Source: Vicia villosa (lineage: Eukaryota > Streptophyta > Magnoliopsida > Fabales > Fabaceae). Taken from it: a stretch of 64,000 nt of DNA. The DNA lies in NCBI RefSeq assembly GCF_029867415.1, contig NC_081185.1:38324766-38388765 (forward strand), in the 5' to 3' direction. The position numbers and the translations under genes are program-made. The first letter of the stretch is position 1. The number at the start of each line of letters is the position of its first letter. Below the pieces are notes generated by a model. That model made no database searches. It was not told where the DNA came from and was given only the letters and a program-made list of their open reading frames with translations. Shown here piece by piece: positions 1 to 10,000 of this stretch.

Positions 1-184
1 ACACAAAAATTGACATATGACAAGATACTATTACATTAGAAGAGAAATTAAAGTACAAAACAATAGACATATGACAGAAGACTATTACAACAGAAGATAA
101 ATTTACTACACAACAATTGCAACTAAAGTACATAGAAGAGAAATGCCATTGCATCTAATTTCACTTAAGACCATACAACCAACT

Positions 185-676
185 TCATTTGAGTACATGT
201 GTTGCCACCAATGCAAACACAAGTAATAATACAAACACCATACATAAACCAACAAAACAAGACATTAACTTAATCTTCATATTAAGCAAATCTTTACTAT
301 TCTTGGTGTCCCTAAATAAATTCGCAATCTCGTCATTCTTGTTCTTCAAAGTTCTAATCAAATCTTTAGCTCTGTTGCTCATGTCTTCATCAAACCATTG
401 AAAGTAATTATAACTTTTTTTCTTCATCACCTTAAAGTTACCACAACCTTGAAATCTTCTTCCTGGATTCTCGTAAGTCCATGACGTCATCAATGGAGAC
501 TCAAGCCCACACCAACATTTACTCCCTCTTCTTCTTGCACCGGACTGATTTGTTGAGGCAAAGGAAAAATTTATCTCAGACATACTTGTTACAGACTCAA
601 GCCCACACCAACATACAAAGGAGAAATTTGTTTCAGGCGCTAGATTTAGAGACTGAAGAAGAAGATGGGAAGACAT
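185..676 (-). CDS. Small GRF zinc-finger protein with C-terminal membrane segment
   Basis: The frame is open further upstream, but I chose the ATG at 674-676 because the protein from there (163 aa) has the usual layout of plant GRF/membrane proteins. The upstream extension (to 841) is hydrophobic, AT-rich and looks untranslated. Residues about 54-100 form a GRF-type zinc finger: CWCG, then NPGRRF, then GC, then a YFQWFDED end. The family normally has a fourth Cys just before the YF.W motif, and here a Tyr occupies it, so zinc binding may be impaired. CWCGLES also occurs about 32 residues earlier, from a short internal duplication (plus strand 499-520 and 594-615). A charged helix follows, then a hydrophobic segment (about 139-159). 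GRF fingers bind nucleic acids, but the role of these membrane forms is not known to me. It could be a decaying gene copy. Confidence 0.6.
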   Translation of the reverse strand: MSSHLLLQSLNLAPETNFSFVCWCGLESVTSMSEINFSFASTNQSGARRRGSKCWCGLESPLMTSWTYENPGRRFQGCGNFKVMKKKSYNYFQWFDEDMSNRAKDLIRTLKNKNDEIANLFRDTKNSKDLLNMKIKLMSCFVGLCMVFVLLLVFALVATHVLK

Positions 677-862
677 TTTATGCTTCACCGAGGCGCTGTA
701 GTGAGGATAAATAGGGGAAAGATTAGGGTTTATGTAAATATTAATATTGTTAAATATTATTTGCAAAAAATAAACATTAAAATAATTATGAAATAAAATT
801 AAACGAACTATATTAATATTTGAATGACATGGTACTGACACGTCATAAAAAATAATGCCATG
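677..862. other. Upstream region of the GRF gene, ending in the solo-LTR target site
   Basis: This is AT-rich sequence directly upstream of the chosen ATG. It contains the non-conserved in-frame extension of the GRF ORF. Positions 858-862 are CCATG, the left copy of the target-site duplication of the LTR that follows. No promoter element can be assigned with confidence. Confidence 0.5.
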
Positions 863-1702
863 TGTAACACCCTAATTCCCCCTCAATAATTTTATAAAAT
901 AAATAGAAGGAATTAAAGCAATTAGACAATTAGGATGTCACCTTCATTCATCACATATGCTCATATAACAAGATACGCAATACATAATTATATATTCATC
1001 ATATCTAAACTTCATTTCATTTACTCACAGCGGAAAAACATCAACAATTTTTACTCTTAACTCTTCAACATAAGTTATAATTATCATAAATCAATATTCA
1101 ACAAACATCATCCAATAAATACAATAAAGTGGAGTTCTACAAGGGTTTTACTCCCAACATAACAAAACAAACGCAATTTACCCCAGTGTTACAATCAAAG
1201 CTGACACCGACTCATTCTACTCACTATGAAACAATCTCCTCGGCTAACCTCAATCTCAAGCTACTTCAGATTACCTGCGCGTTACCAACATAGGGGTAAC
1301 ATTCAAACAGAAGGGGTGAGATATCATAACAATATAAGAAAAGAAAGTGTATGATAACAAGTATATGAGAATAGAGTCATACACGATTCACCACTCACAA
1401 CACATCCACGTCATTTATTAACAAGTAGTATACTATTATTTTACAACATCTAATCCATCATCACATCATCGATTATACAAGTATTCATCACCAAACAGCT
1501 CATCATCATTCATCATCAAACAACTCATCATCATTCATCATTATGTAAAATGCAACTAGACCAATGACTATGCGAATGCATGTGGTACAAATAGGGCATA
1601 CACCCTCATCACAAAATTGCCAATAAATAGAGGCATCAACAAGGCATACACCTTCATCGTAATTTGCACTCAATCCACACGATGAGATTGAGGATATCAT
1701 AG

Positions 1703-1794
1703 TTTTGCCAATCTAGGCCAACATCTTTTTGCCAATCCAGGCCAACATGTTTTTGCCAATCCAGGCCAATGTGTTTTTGTCAATCCAGGACAAC
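1703..1794. repeat. Short tandem repeat, about 25 bp x 4
   Basis: Four consecutive degenerate copies of a unit containing TTTTGCCAATCCAGGCCAAC lie inside the solo LTR. The unit ends vary slightly (CATC, CATG, TGTG). No coding potential is seen. Confidence 0.8.
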
Positions 1795-1972
1795 TTAAAA
1801 ATGCAATGTATGAGACTCAATAATGCGACATCATAAAATGCAACAACATCAACTAAACATCAGCGACAACAATTATGCAACCAGAAGGCATAAGCCTTCA
1901 ACAAATGCCAACATAGGCCATCACTTCTTTGTCATCGCAAAACATCATCATACAAACATACACAATAATAAC

Positions 1973-2570
1973 ATAAAAAATCATGCAATATAAGTTCTAT
2001 AACACATATACAACACATATCAACAAGAATCATCACTAACATATATCAATTTCATAGATTCTTCATTTTACGGTCAAAATACAAATTTTTACGAAAGACA
2101 ACAACAACATCAAAATTCATGCTATATAAGTTCTACAACACATATACAACATATATCAACAAAAATCATCACTAACATACATCAATTTCATAGAATTCTT
2201 CGTTTTACGGTCAAAATACGAATTTTTACGAAACACAACAACATCAAAATTCATGCAATATAACTTCTACAACACATATACAACATATATCAACAAGAAT
2301 CATCACTAACATACATCAATTTGATCAATTTCATCGAATTCTTCGTTTTACGGTCAAAATACGATTTTTTTACGAAACACAACAACAACATCAAAATTCA
2401 TGCAATATAAGTTCTACAACACATATACAACATATATCAACAAGAATCATCACTAACATCAATTTTATCAATTTCATAGAATTCTTCGTTTTACGGTCAA
2501 AATACGAATTTTTACGAAACACAACAACAACATCAAACTTCATGCAATATAAGCCATACACTATCCATAC
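1973..2570. repeat. Tandem repeat, about 140 bp x 4, inside the solo LTR
   Basis: The motif TTTTACGGTCAAAATAC recurs with starts near 2066, 2203, 2346 and 2488, a spacing of roughly 137-143 bp. Each copy is embedded in the same context: CAATATAAGTTCTA, CAACACATATAC, then ATCATCACTAACAT. The copies differ by small indels and substitutions. This is an expansion within the LTR, not a separate element. Confidence 0.85.
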
Positions 2571-3288
2571 AACACATAGCAACAAGAATCGTTATCAACA
2601 TGCATTGATTTTTATTAATTCCATATAATTCCCCTTCAAAACCTAAGTTATCAATAAAACCCAAAAAACTCATTCCTACATACAAATCATCATACCCAAT
2701 CTTATAGAGTTAGAACCACACCCTTACCTTGGATTAACGGTTCTCTACATTTTCAATGGAATCCTTGCCTTAACCTCTTTGTGCATCTTTTCCGCTTTCA
2801 CGAAAACCTTCTCTTTTTACGTTCTCTCCAAATTCTCTATTTTCCATTCTTTTTTTCTTTCTTATTTTTATTTAACTCCTCACTAACTTTAAACTTCACT
2901 AATGGGCTTAATAAACACCCCCCAATATTCTTTATGCTAACACAACATAGGCCCACTAACTATTTACTCATTTACTCTCTTATTATTATTATTATTATTA
3001 TTATTAATATTATTATTATTATTATTAAACCTCAATAATAATTCTTATTCAAATCATATTACATCATCTAGTTTTCTAATAAATTAAATCAAATGAATAA
3101 TTAGAACTAATTATATTTATTTAATTCTGCAACTTTTAATTCACAGTCACTACCCTCTATTCTAAGGATACATACCCTCCGATATCACAATCATCATATA
3201 ACATCAAAGAAAATTCATCCAATAAACCAACAAAATATCAAAATAACACTAAATCATTGAATAGTGAAAATCGGGGTGTTACACCATG

Positions 3289-4025
3289 TCATACAAAAAC
3301 TCATCCAGATTCAAAGGGGGACCAAAATTCATCTGAAAACTTAAAAAAGGAACTAAAATAGTGTTTTTTAAAGTGGAGGGACCAAAATCAAGAAAAGTGA
3401 TAAATAAGAGGATCAAAGTTGCAATTAAGATTTTTTATCATTTAATTATTTGAGTGTTAGATGTTAAATGCCAAAATTTTCTAAAACTCGAACCCTTCAC
3501 CTCATGCATATAACAAACATGCCTTTCCACTGCACCACTTAAGCTTCCTATTTAACAATAGCAATGCAAATGCATATATTACATAATGCAATAATTTAGT
3601 TTGAAATAGATTTTGTTTTATTTTGAATATTAGTTTTTGTTTTATTCTAAAAAATGATAATATACAATAATTTATATATTAAATATATTAAATAGTTTGA
3701 AACATTTTAATTAATAATTAACTATATTATGAAGTTATTGAAATATTTGATAATAAATATACTAATTCAATAGTTGAAATATTATGAAATAAATATTTAA
3801 TATATAATAATTGAATTATTTAATTATTGAGATATTAAATAGTAAAAATATTTAATAAATAGTTGAAATATATAAACTATTTAATATATAAACTTTTAAT
3901 GTTTTAATTATTAAATTTATAAACTAATGAATATATAAACTATTTAATATTTCAACTATTAATATTTTAAACTATTTTAAATATTAATAGTGGATAAATT
4001 TATTAAATATATAAACTATTTAATA
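3289..4025. other. AT-rich intergenic sequence with a tRNA-like module
   Basis: Sequence from 3289 to about 3430 resembles common transposon-end phrases (GGGACCAAAAT repeated). At 3484-3546 the minus strand has a box A-like TGGTGCAGTGG followed about 35 bp later by a box B-like GGTTCGAG, a tRNA-derived or SINE-like fragment. From about 3590 onward the sequence is very AT-rich low complexity built from ATTAAATA and TTGAAATA. No gene is seen. Confidence 0.5.
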
Positions 4026-4309
4026 CTCCATCTGTCCCATGATATATGTCATAGTTGGTCATTTCACACAGATTAAGAAAATGGAATAAATGAAAGAGAG
4101 AGAATCGTATTTTTACAAAACTATCCTTGTTTATTATTGGTATATTTGAATGATCATAAATGTAAAGTGAGAGAATAATAAATTAACAGTATTAATTAGA
4201 GGGCATAATTGGAAGATAAAAATTAAAATTGCATTGAAAACTTAAAGCGACACTTATTTTGGGACAAATAATTTTATCAAATGCGACACTTATTATGGAA
4301 CAGAGGGAG
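4026..4309. mobile_element. Stowaway-type MITE
   Basis: The terminal inverted repeats are CTCCATCTGTCCCA at the left and the reverse complement of CTCCCTCTGTTCCA at the right. This is the CTCCCTCYGTYCCA consensus of Stowaway (Tc1/mariner) MITEs. TA dinucleotides flank both ends (4024-4025 and 4310-4311). The element is 284 bp long and non-coding. Confidence 0.9.
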
Positions 4310-4519
4310 TATATACATTATTAATATTTTAGTTATTAAATTTATCAAGTATTAATAATTCAAATATTAATAGTTGAAATATTCAATTATATTTTAAAAA
4401 TATGTTTAAACATTTAAAAAAAATTCATGTAAAAAATTTCAACACAAAATATTTTGATACTTGAGATATTAAATAGTTAAAATATTTAACTATATTTACT
4501 AAATAGTAAGGATGAAGAT
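4310..4519. other. AT-rich spacer
   Basis: Low-complexity AT-rich sequence resembling the segment left of the MITE (ATTAAATAG, GAAATATT). It was probably contiguous with it before the MITE inserted. No gene or signal is visible. Confidence 0.6.
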
Positions 4520-5937
4520 GAATAGTAAGGATGACGATTTGACTGCTTGTGTGACCAGCCCACGCGCTTTTATTGGTCTTCACTTAAGTTGGTGGACCCA
4601 CTTTGACTTTACTTTGAATTTTATCCACTAACTCATGTTTTCGTTTTTGTTGATTGGTGGTGGTACCTCTATCAGCTTAAGTATGTAGCGCGTTTGGCAA
4701 GGAGTATGTGTTCCTAAACCATAGGACAAGGGTTTAAACCTTGGTGTCCTCATTATTTTTTTTCCCAATTTCCTTCTTCTTCCCCATTCTTTTCTATTTC
4801 TTTTTTTAATTTTATTAATCAAATAAAATAAAAATAAATAAATCAGGATTAGTTTTTTAATTAACCTATTAATTTTCCCTCTTAATTTTATTTAACTAAC
4901 TTTATTTAATTAATTTCAATTAGGGCATTTAATTCCTTTAATTAAAAATCATAAAAAAACAATTATTTTCTTTTTAGCTTTTGATTAATTTTGACATGAT
5001 TTTTGATTAACCTAGGGTTTAGAATTTGATTAAATTTTAGGGTTTTTTTAATTAAAATCAATTAGTCATTAGGTTTTAATTAAAATTAATGTATATAATT
5101 AATTAAGTAATTAGGTTCATTAAATTAGATTTAGGTTTTAATCAAAGTCTAGCCCTAATATCATCATAGTCCCTTTGATATAAAGATCATAGTCCATCGA
5201 TGACCCTTCGATGTTGCCTACGAAATATGATCTAGTCCCTCGAGTTGCTTACGAAAATGATGATAGTCCCTTTCGAATGCTAAGATATTTCTACATGCTG
5301 CCTTCTATGACCATACGACGACCCTACGCTTGTCCCTTCACATCCAATAGATAAGACTACCTACCCAGTAATGGTATGGATAGTACTATCTCTTAAAGAA
5401 AGCCATAAATACAAGAAAGACCTTACAACTTAGGGTATGTAGTTCCTAATTGCTTGCTCACAACCGATTCAAATCTTCAAATACTTTTCACACCTCATGT
5501 TTTTTTTAAAATTATCTTTCAAGATAATACTTGGTATACGTTCATACAAGAACTATTACAAAGTTAATTCTTTTACAACACTTTTTTTCAAAACATCTTT
5601 CAAGATAATACTTTGTATATGTTCATACGAGAACTATTACAAAGTTAATTCTTTTACAAAAATGTTTTTTTAAACACACACCACATTTCAAGCAAATCAA
5701 ACGAGTTAAACAAAAGTGAGCTAAGCAATTAAGAGCCCATGGATAACCATGGATACAAAGGGTGCTAATACCTTCCCTTTGTATAACCTACCCCCCAAAC
5801 TCAAAATCTTTAAAAAGATCTTTCCTGTTCTTTTTGCCTTTCCTAATTGGATAAAATAAAATTCGATGGCGACTCTTGCTAACCGCAATATGTTTTGCAA
5901 AAAACAAAACAAAACTCAGTTCTCCCACTGTATTACA
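4520..5937 (+). repeat. Ogre/Tat-type LTR fragment, plus orientation
   Basis: The right end is clear: the conserved GGTGCTAATACCTTCCC block (from 5761), TGGCGACTC (5867-5875), then a terminal ATTACA at 5937. These occur in the same order near the 3' end of the solo LTR at 11144-14992 (opposite strand). Both also share a middle section with AGTCCCT and GACCCTTCGA phrases. A tRNA-like module lies at 4686-4740. The left limit is uncertain because no TG start was found. The piece is shorter than its relative, so its U3 part is probably lost. Neither a PBS nor a matching internal region follows. Confidence 0.7.
4686..4740 (+). other. tRNA-like box A/box B module in LTR
   Basis: A box A-like TAGCGCGTTTGG (4686-4697) is followed about 30 bp later by a box B-like GGGTTTAAACC (4730-4740). 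It is degenerate compared with the module at 29336-29395 but has the same relative position and sense within an Ogre-type LTR. No complete cloverleaf can be drawn. Confidence 0.4.
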
Positions 5938-5944
5938 CCCCTTT

Positions 5945-6171
5945 ACCCACACTTTTTTCAAATGTTATCATTTAACACCTATAGGGATCAAAGCTCGTCA
6001 CGTCAGCACCGTTAGCCTGAAAAAAAGATTTAGGGACCCCCCCCACTTTTAGCCTGAAAAAAAGATTTAAGGACTCCCCCCCACATTTTTTTCAAATGTT
6101 ATCATTTAACACCTATAAGGACCAAAGCTCGCCACGTCAACACCGTTAGCCTGAAAAAAAGATTTAGGGAC
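5945..6171. repeat. Tandem duplication, about 125 bp x 2
   Basis: A segment running from ATTTAACACCTATAGG through CACGTCA and CACCGTTAGCCTG to AAAAAAAGATTTAGGGAC occurs twice. A C-tract and a partial third copy of the end lie between them. Such phrases are typical of class II transposon ends in legumes (inference). No inverted partner was identified. Confidence 0.65.
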
Positions 6172-6300
6172 TAATGTCAAGAAATTCAAGGTTGACAACA
6201 AGACTAGTAAATGGACCACCGTGTATTGTTTTGGTAAAAACATCAGCAATTTGATTTGCAGAGTCAATAAGCATGAGATGGATGATTTATGTCAATAGTT
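6172..6300 (-). pseudogene. Copia RNase H C-terminal fragment
   Basis: On the minus strand, one frame reads NQIADVFTKTIHGGPF followed by a Leu-rich end. This matches the conserved C-terminus of Ty1/copia RNase H (QLADIFTK motif near the end of the polyprotein). Only about 35-40 codons are recognisable, and no LTR or RT is attached. It is a relic of a copia element distinct from the Sirevirus at 10001-20548. Confidence 0.6.
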
Positions 6301-7067
6301 TGTCTCTCACGAGTTGATAGTTTAATTAGCTTAGGGTGAGTCCATCAGCTGAAGGCGATTATTCCTTCGTTCACCTCTTAGATAACTAGACTATAGAGGA
6401 ATATACCCTATTTCTTTTGATTAGATCCTGAGATGTCAAAATGTCAATCACTATTGAGTGTTTTAATGGAAAAAAGAGTAAGGATAAAATTTAATGCACC
6501 TCATGATGGCGTTCTTTGGGAAAGTTTATTTATCATCTCTTTATTACACGCGTCTTCTAGGTGTAGAGAATTTCGCGTCTCTTATGACAGTTACCTCATT
6601 AGGTGAATGTATGACTTGTGTCATTGGGTTTCCCATATATTGTTTCGGAAGGCCTTTTCTTTTCTTCTTCTTTCCCATTTCCCTTTTCTAGAAAATTACA
6701 CAAACCTAGGACACCGATGGAGAAAGTGAAGAGTTCACTTTTTTCTTAGGGTGAAAGCATCTTGTCTTTTATTTTTCTTCCCCCCAGCGACCATAGGAAA
6801 GATAGCTAAACTTATTCACGTTCGAGACATTGTGTCTCTGTATTCTACTGCGAATACGATCAGCGGGTTTTGTCATGACATTAAATTCTCCAGCACAGGT
6901 CATGAGGAGGATGTGATTATGGAACACTACTCAAAGGAAGAGAGGGCCAACATGGATACCTTCGGCAAGCCGTTCGCTCCCTATTTTTATGCCCTCATTC
7001 CCATCGATCATGAACTGAGGGTTTTGATTCCATTAACTTCTTTTGAAATTGACTTCCTGACTACTAT
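6301..7067 (+). pseudogene. Possible gypsy-associated ORF fragment (Transposase_28-like)
   Basis: An open stretch from about 6780 to 7067 on the plus strand encodes segments such as HVRDIVSLYSTANTIS, HEEDVIMEHY and FEIDFLTTI. From memory this resembles the N-terminal part of plant putative gypsy-type transposon proteins (PF04195-like). It ends abruptly at 7067, where an LTR-like sequence begins, so only a fragment remains. Sequence from 6301 to 6780 carries short ORFs and poly-T/C tracts with no recognisable protein. The assignment needs a profile search. Confidence 0.35.
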
Positions 7068-7565
7068 CTATAACACCCTAAATCCAAAACTCTTTATTTA
7101 TAAAAACTTATGGATAAATTTCTCAAATGGTGTTACACACATTCTCAACAAACATCTTTATTCAACAAAATTATAAAACATAGTAACGGGATTTCAAACA
7201 TCAAAAACATCTTTAATTGTTTCAAATATAAAACCCGTCCTTTTAACAGCTAACTCAAAACTCGAAACACAATATAGAAATATATAATCCACCACGATGT
7301 TACACTATTAGAATGACAACAAAACTAAAATAAACTCAAAAGCAATAAACCACGAAGAAGGCATCTATGTTATCCTCCAAACTTGACAGCAGTTAAGACT
7401 CCCCTACCCGAGTATCTGTATCATAGGCGTAATGAACACCATAGGAAGTAAATAAAGGGTGAAATAAATTTATAAATGTTAATGGTGCATAAAAAAAGGA
7501 TAGCTCAACAATATCATTCATCAATCACATAAATCATTCACAATAATAACTTCATTCGCTCAATA
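7068..7565 (-). repeat. Partial Tekay-type LTR, minus orientation
   Basis: It begins ATAACACCCTAAA, a one-base variant of the TGTAACACC end. As in the solo LTR at 863-3283, it continues with a GATGTTACAC site about 230 bp in, then a GGGTGAAATA segment. Similarity fades after about 7565, so only the end of the LTR remains. No TSD was found. Confidence 0.5.
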
Positions 7566-7868
7566 ACTTCATTTCGAATAAATAATTTTTAAAATCAACC
7601 GTTGGATTGAAACATACAATTATATAAATCATACCTATAAAGTTTGAGATTATTCTTTAATAATTTACTAAGTTATTGAATTACTTCAAAATTAATGCTA
7701 AACGAAAGTTCGTTTTAACGTCAATCTTTGGATATCTTGATGGTATAGTAAATCATTATAGATTAATCTCAAATTTCATAGGTATGATCTATATGATATT
7801 ATTGTTCAATCTAACGGTTAATTTAAAAAAATATTTATTTAAAATGAAGTTACAAGCTAGTGTAACTC

Positions 7869-7901
<33 letters not shown>
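7566..7901. other. Unassigned sequence ending in a GT/AT microsatellite
   Basis: AT-rich sequence with an inverted arrangement of a CAACCGTTGGATTGAA-like phrase (about 7597) and its complement (about 7800). This suggests remnants of a foldback element. A (GT)n(AT)n microsatellite occupies about 7869-7901. No gene is seen. Confidence 0.4.
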
Positions 7902-8146
7902 GGACATATCATATGAGAATGACATATTTATATGAGAACATGAGAATGAATTTGAACCATTAGATTTTAAAATAAATGGTGGAGATTATCTTTCATTCTT
8001 TTTTTTTCTCTCCTCAATTATTAAAATAAATAATGGAGGAGAGAGAAAAAAAAATGAAACATAATCTCCACAATTTATTTGAAATCTAATGTTTCAGATT
8101 CATTCTTATGTTCTCATATAAAAATGTCATTCTCATTTTTATGTTC
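7902..8146. mobile_element. Long-inverted-repeat MITE (copy 1)
   Basis: The two halves are inverted copies. TATGAGAATGACAT, ATGAGAACATGAGAATGAAT, ATGGTGGAGATTAT and TTTCTCTCCTC on the left answer to their complements on the right, around a short AT centre near 8015-8030. It is a non-autonomous foldback-type DNA element about 245 bp long. The superfamily is not determined because no clear TSD is visible next to the AT microsatellite. Confidence 0.7.
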
Positions 8147-8339
8147 ACGTTGCTAAAACAAACCTTCATAAAAATACGTTAGTGTATTTTAGCAAACCCT
8201 ACAGAAATTTGATAAAATACACCCACTTATTTTTTCTGAAGGTGTATTTTAGCTTTAACTAAAAAAATGGTTAAATGCACCCTGATGTGCATGTTGCTAA
8301 AATAGACATTCATAAAATCAAGTGAGTCTACATTAGCAG

Positions 8340-8396
<57 letters not shown>

Positions 8397-8408
8397 GAGA
8401 GAGAGAGA
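8147..8408. other. Unassigned AT-rich sequence with TA and GA microsatellites
   Basis: Contains short imperfect repeats of GTATTTTAGC and TTGCTAAAA. These are followed by a (TA)n tract (about 8344-8392) and a (GA)n tract (about 8393-8409). No gene is seen. Confidence 0.5.
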
Positions 8409-8597
8409 GGACGTATACTATGAGAATTCAATTTTTATGTGAGAACGCGAGAATATAAATCATTAAATTTTAAAATAAATGGTGGAAATTATGTGTCATT
8501 CTTTTTTTTTCTCTCTCCTCCATCATTTATTTTTAATAATGGAGGAGAGAGAAAAAAAGAATGATTCATAATCTCCACCATTTATTTTAAAATCTAA
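8409..8597. mobile_element. Long-inverted-repeat MITE (copy 2, truncated)
   Basis: Second member of the family at 7902-8146, with the same TAAAATAAATGGTGGA, TTTTTTCTCTC and GGAGGAGAGAG blocks in the same inverted layout. It stops at 8597 inside the right arm, where a Tekay-type LTR begins, so the LTR insertion cut it. The missing right end is not found downstream. Confidence 0.7.
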
Positions 8598-8842
8598 TGT
8601 AACACCCCGAATTTAGAATTTGTATTGTTTTGATGAATTGTGGTGAATAATTGTGAATTTCAATATTTTGATGATGTTTGTTGAGGGTTAGAGGTATATG
8701 TCCTTGGGATGAGAGGATAGTACCTTGAATTAAGTAGTATGTTGAGTTGGTTAATTAAATATAGTTTAATTAGTAATACTATTGTTAGGTTAAATAATTA
8801 ATTAGTTATTTTTACTAATTAATGGAATATTTTATTATTAAA

Positions 8843-8880
<38 letters not shown>

Positions 8881-10000
8881 GTATGGTGTACAGACCATGA
8901 GGGTAAGGTAGTCATTTATGAAGTGTAAGTGAGGACAAGATGGGAAGACCATAGAAAGGGTCCAAGGGTTAATCCAGGAAAAAGAGTTTAGTTGTTTCAT
9001 TATGTATAATCAAAGTTTAGAGAAGAGGCAAAGGAAGGCAGAGTTAGGGCAAGAAGAGGAGAAAGAAGAACCAATCGTAGAAATTGGGAAGAGAATCAAG
9101 CTAGTCAATAATCAAAGGTAAGGGGAGTTATCGTAATTCTTATAATTGATCTAAGATTTATATGCTTGTAGGTTGGGTTTGTGTTTGTAATTTTATAACG
9201 AATTTGATGATATTGATGAACTACTATGATGGATGGTTTGGTTTATATAATCTATGTGATGTATGATATTGTAAATTGTTGTATTGGTGAATGATAACAT
9301 GAACTAGGGTTAACTCCACAATTGTTGAGGATTTGAAGGTTTAGGGTTTGATGAAGAATAATGGAATAATGATGAACATGTGTGTTTTTGTGATTAGAAT
9401 GATTGAACCAAGTTAGAACTAGGTTAATAGACCTTAAATCACAGAAAATTATTGATTAAAATTAGTGTTTGGGCAAAGATTTGGATCTGGTATGATGCAG
9501 GTCGCGCAGAAATTTTCTGCAGAATTTTTGAGCGTGCTTAGCGCAGTATTTGGTGCTCAGCGCGCTCTGAAAAATAATTTCTAGAAGAGGGCGTGCTTAG
9601 CGTGGTCCCCGAAAATGAACTTTTTATTTTTGAAAAATGATTCCAGAATATGGTAACTTATATTTTATTAGAATTTTTGAGAATTTTTTGGAATTTACTG
9701 TGCACGTTTGGGTAGGTTTATGAGGCATTTTGTATGTAATTTGGTACGATGAATTCTGGTGTTTTGTGCTTGAATTTGGTGAATGTTGTTGAGTTGATTG
9801 ATAACATGATTAATCGAGGTCTGTGTGTTGTGTAGACCAATATATTTATGAAGTTTGTATAATTGGAAATTATTATGCTTTGATATAACATGATATATGC
9901 TTTCTATGATGAATTAAAGTCATTATGACAAGGATGATTATATGATGATATTTGTATGATGATGATGATTATATGATGATGATTATGTGATGGAGAATAT
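8598..10000 (+). repeat. Tekay-type LTR, 5' part, plus orientation, interrupted
   Basis: It starts TGTAACACCCC, interrupting MITE copy 2. Like the LTR at 60813 it carries a purine-rich stretch of AGAGAAG and AAGAACCAA phrases, then GGTAAGGGGAG about 500 bp in. Around 9500-9610 it has clustered AGCGC/GCGTGC phrases, and an ATA microsatellite occupies 8846-8880. It is cut at 10000 by the Sirevirus LTR. About 1.4 kb of an expected 2 kb remains. Confidence 0.6.

Larger units (their letters stand above)
863..3283 (-). repeat. Solo LTR, Tekay/Del-type (Ty3/gypsy), minus orientation
   Basis: The sequence runs from TGTAACACCC to GGGTGTTACA and is flanked by CCATG at 858-862 and 3284-3288, a perfect 5-bp target-site duplication. 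No internal region is present, so this is a solo LTR of 2,421 bp left by LTR-LTR recombination. Orientation comes from comparison with the LTR at 60813-62771. The left end here matches the reverse complement of that LTR's 3' end (a GTGTTACA site, a CACCGAC segment, then a GGGTGAG segment in the same order). It holds two internal tandem repeats and an ATT microsatellite near 2982-3027. The short ORFs in it are low-complexity shadows. Confidence 0.85.
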
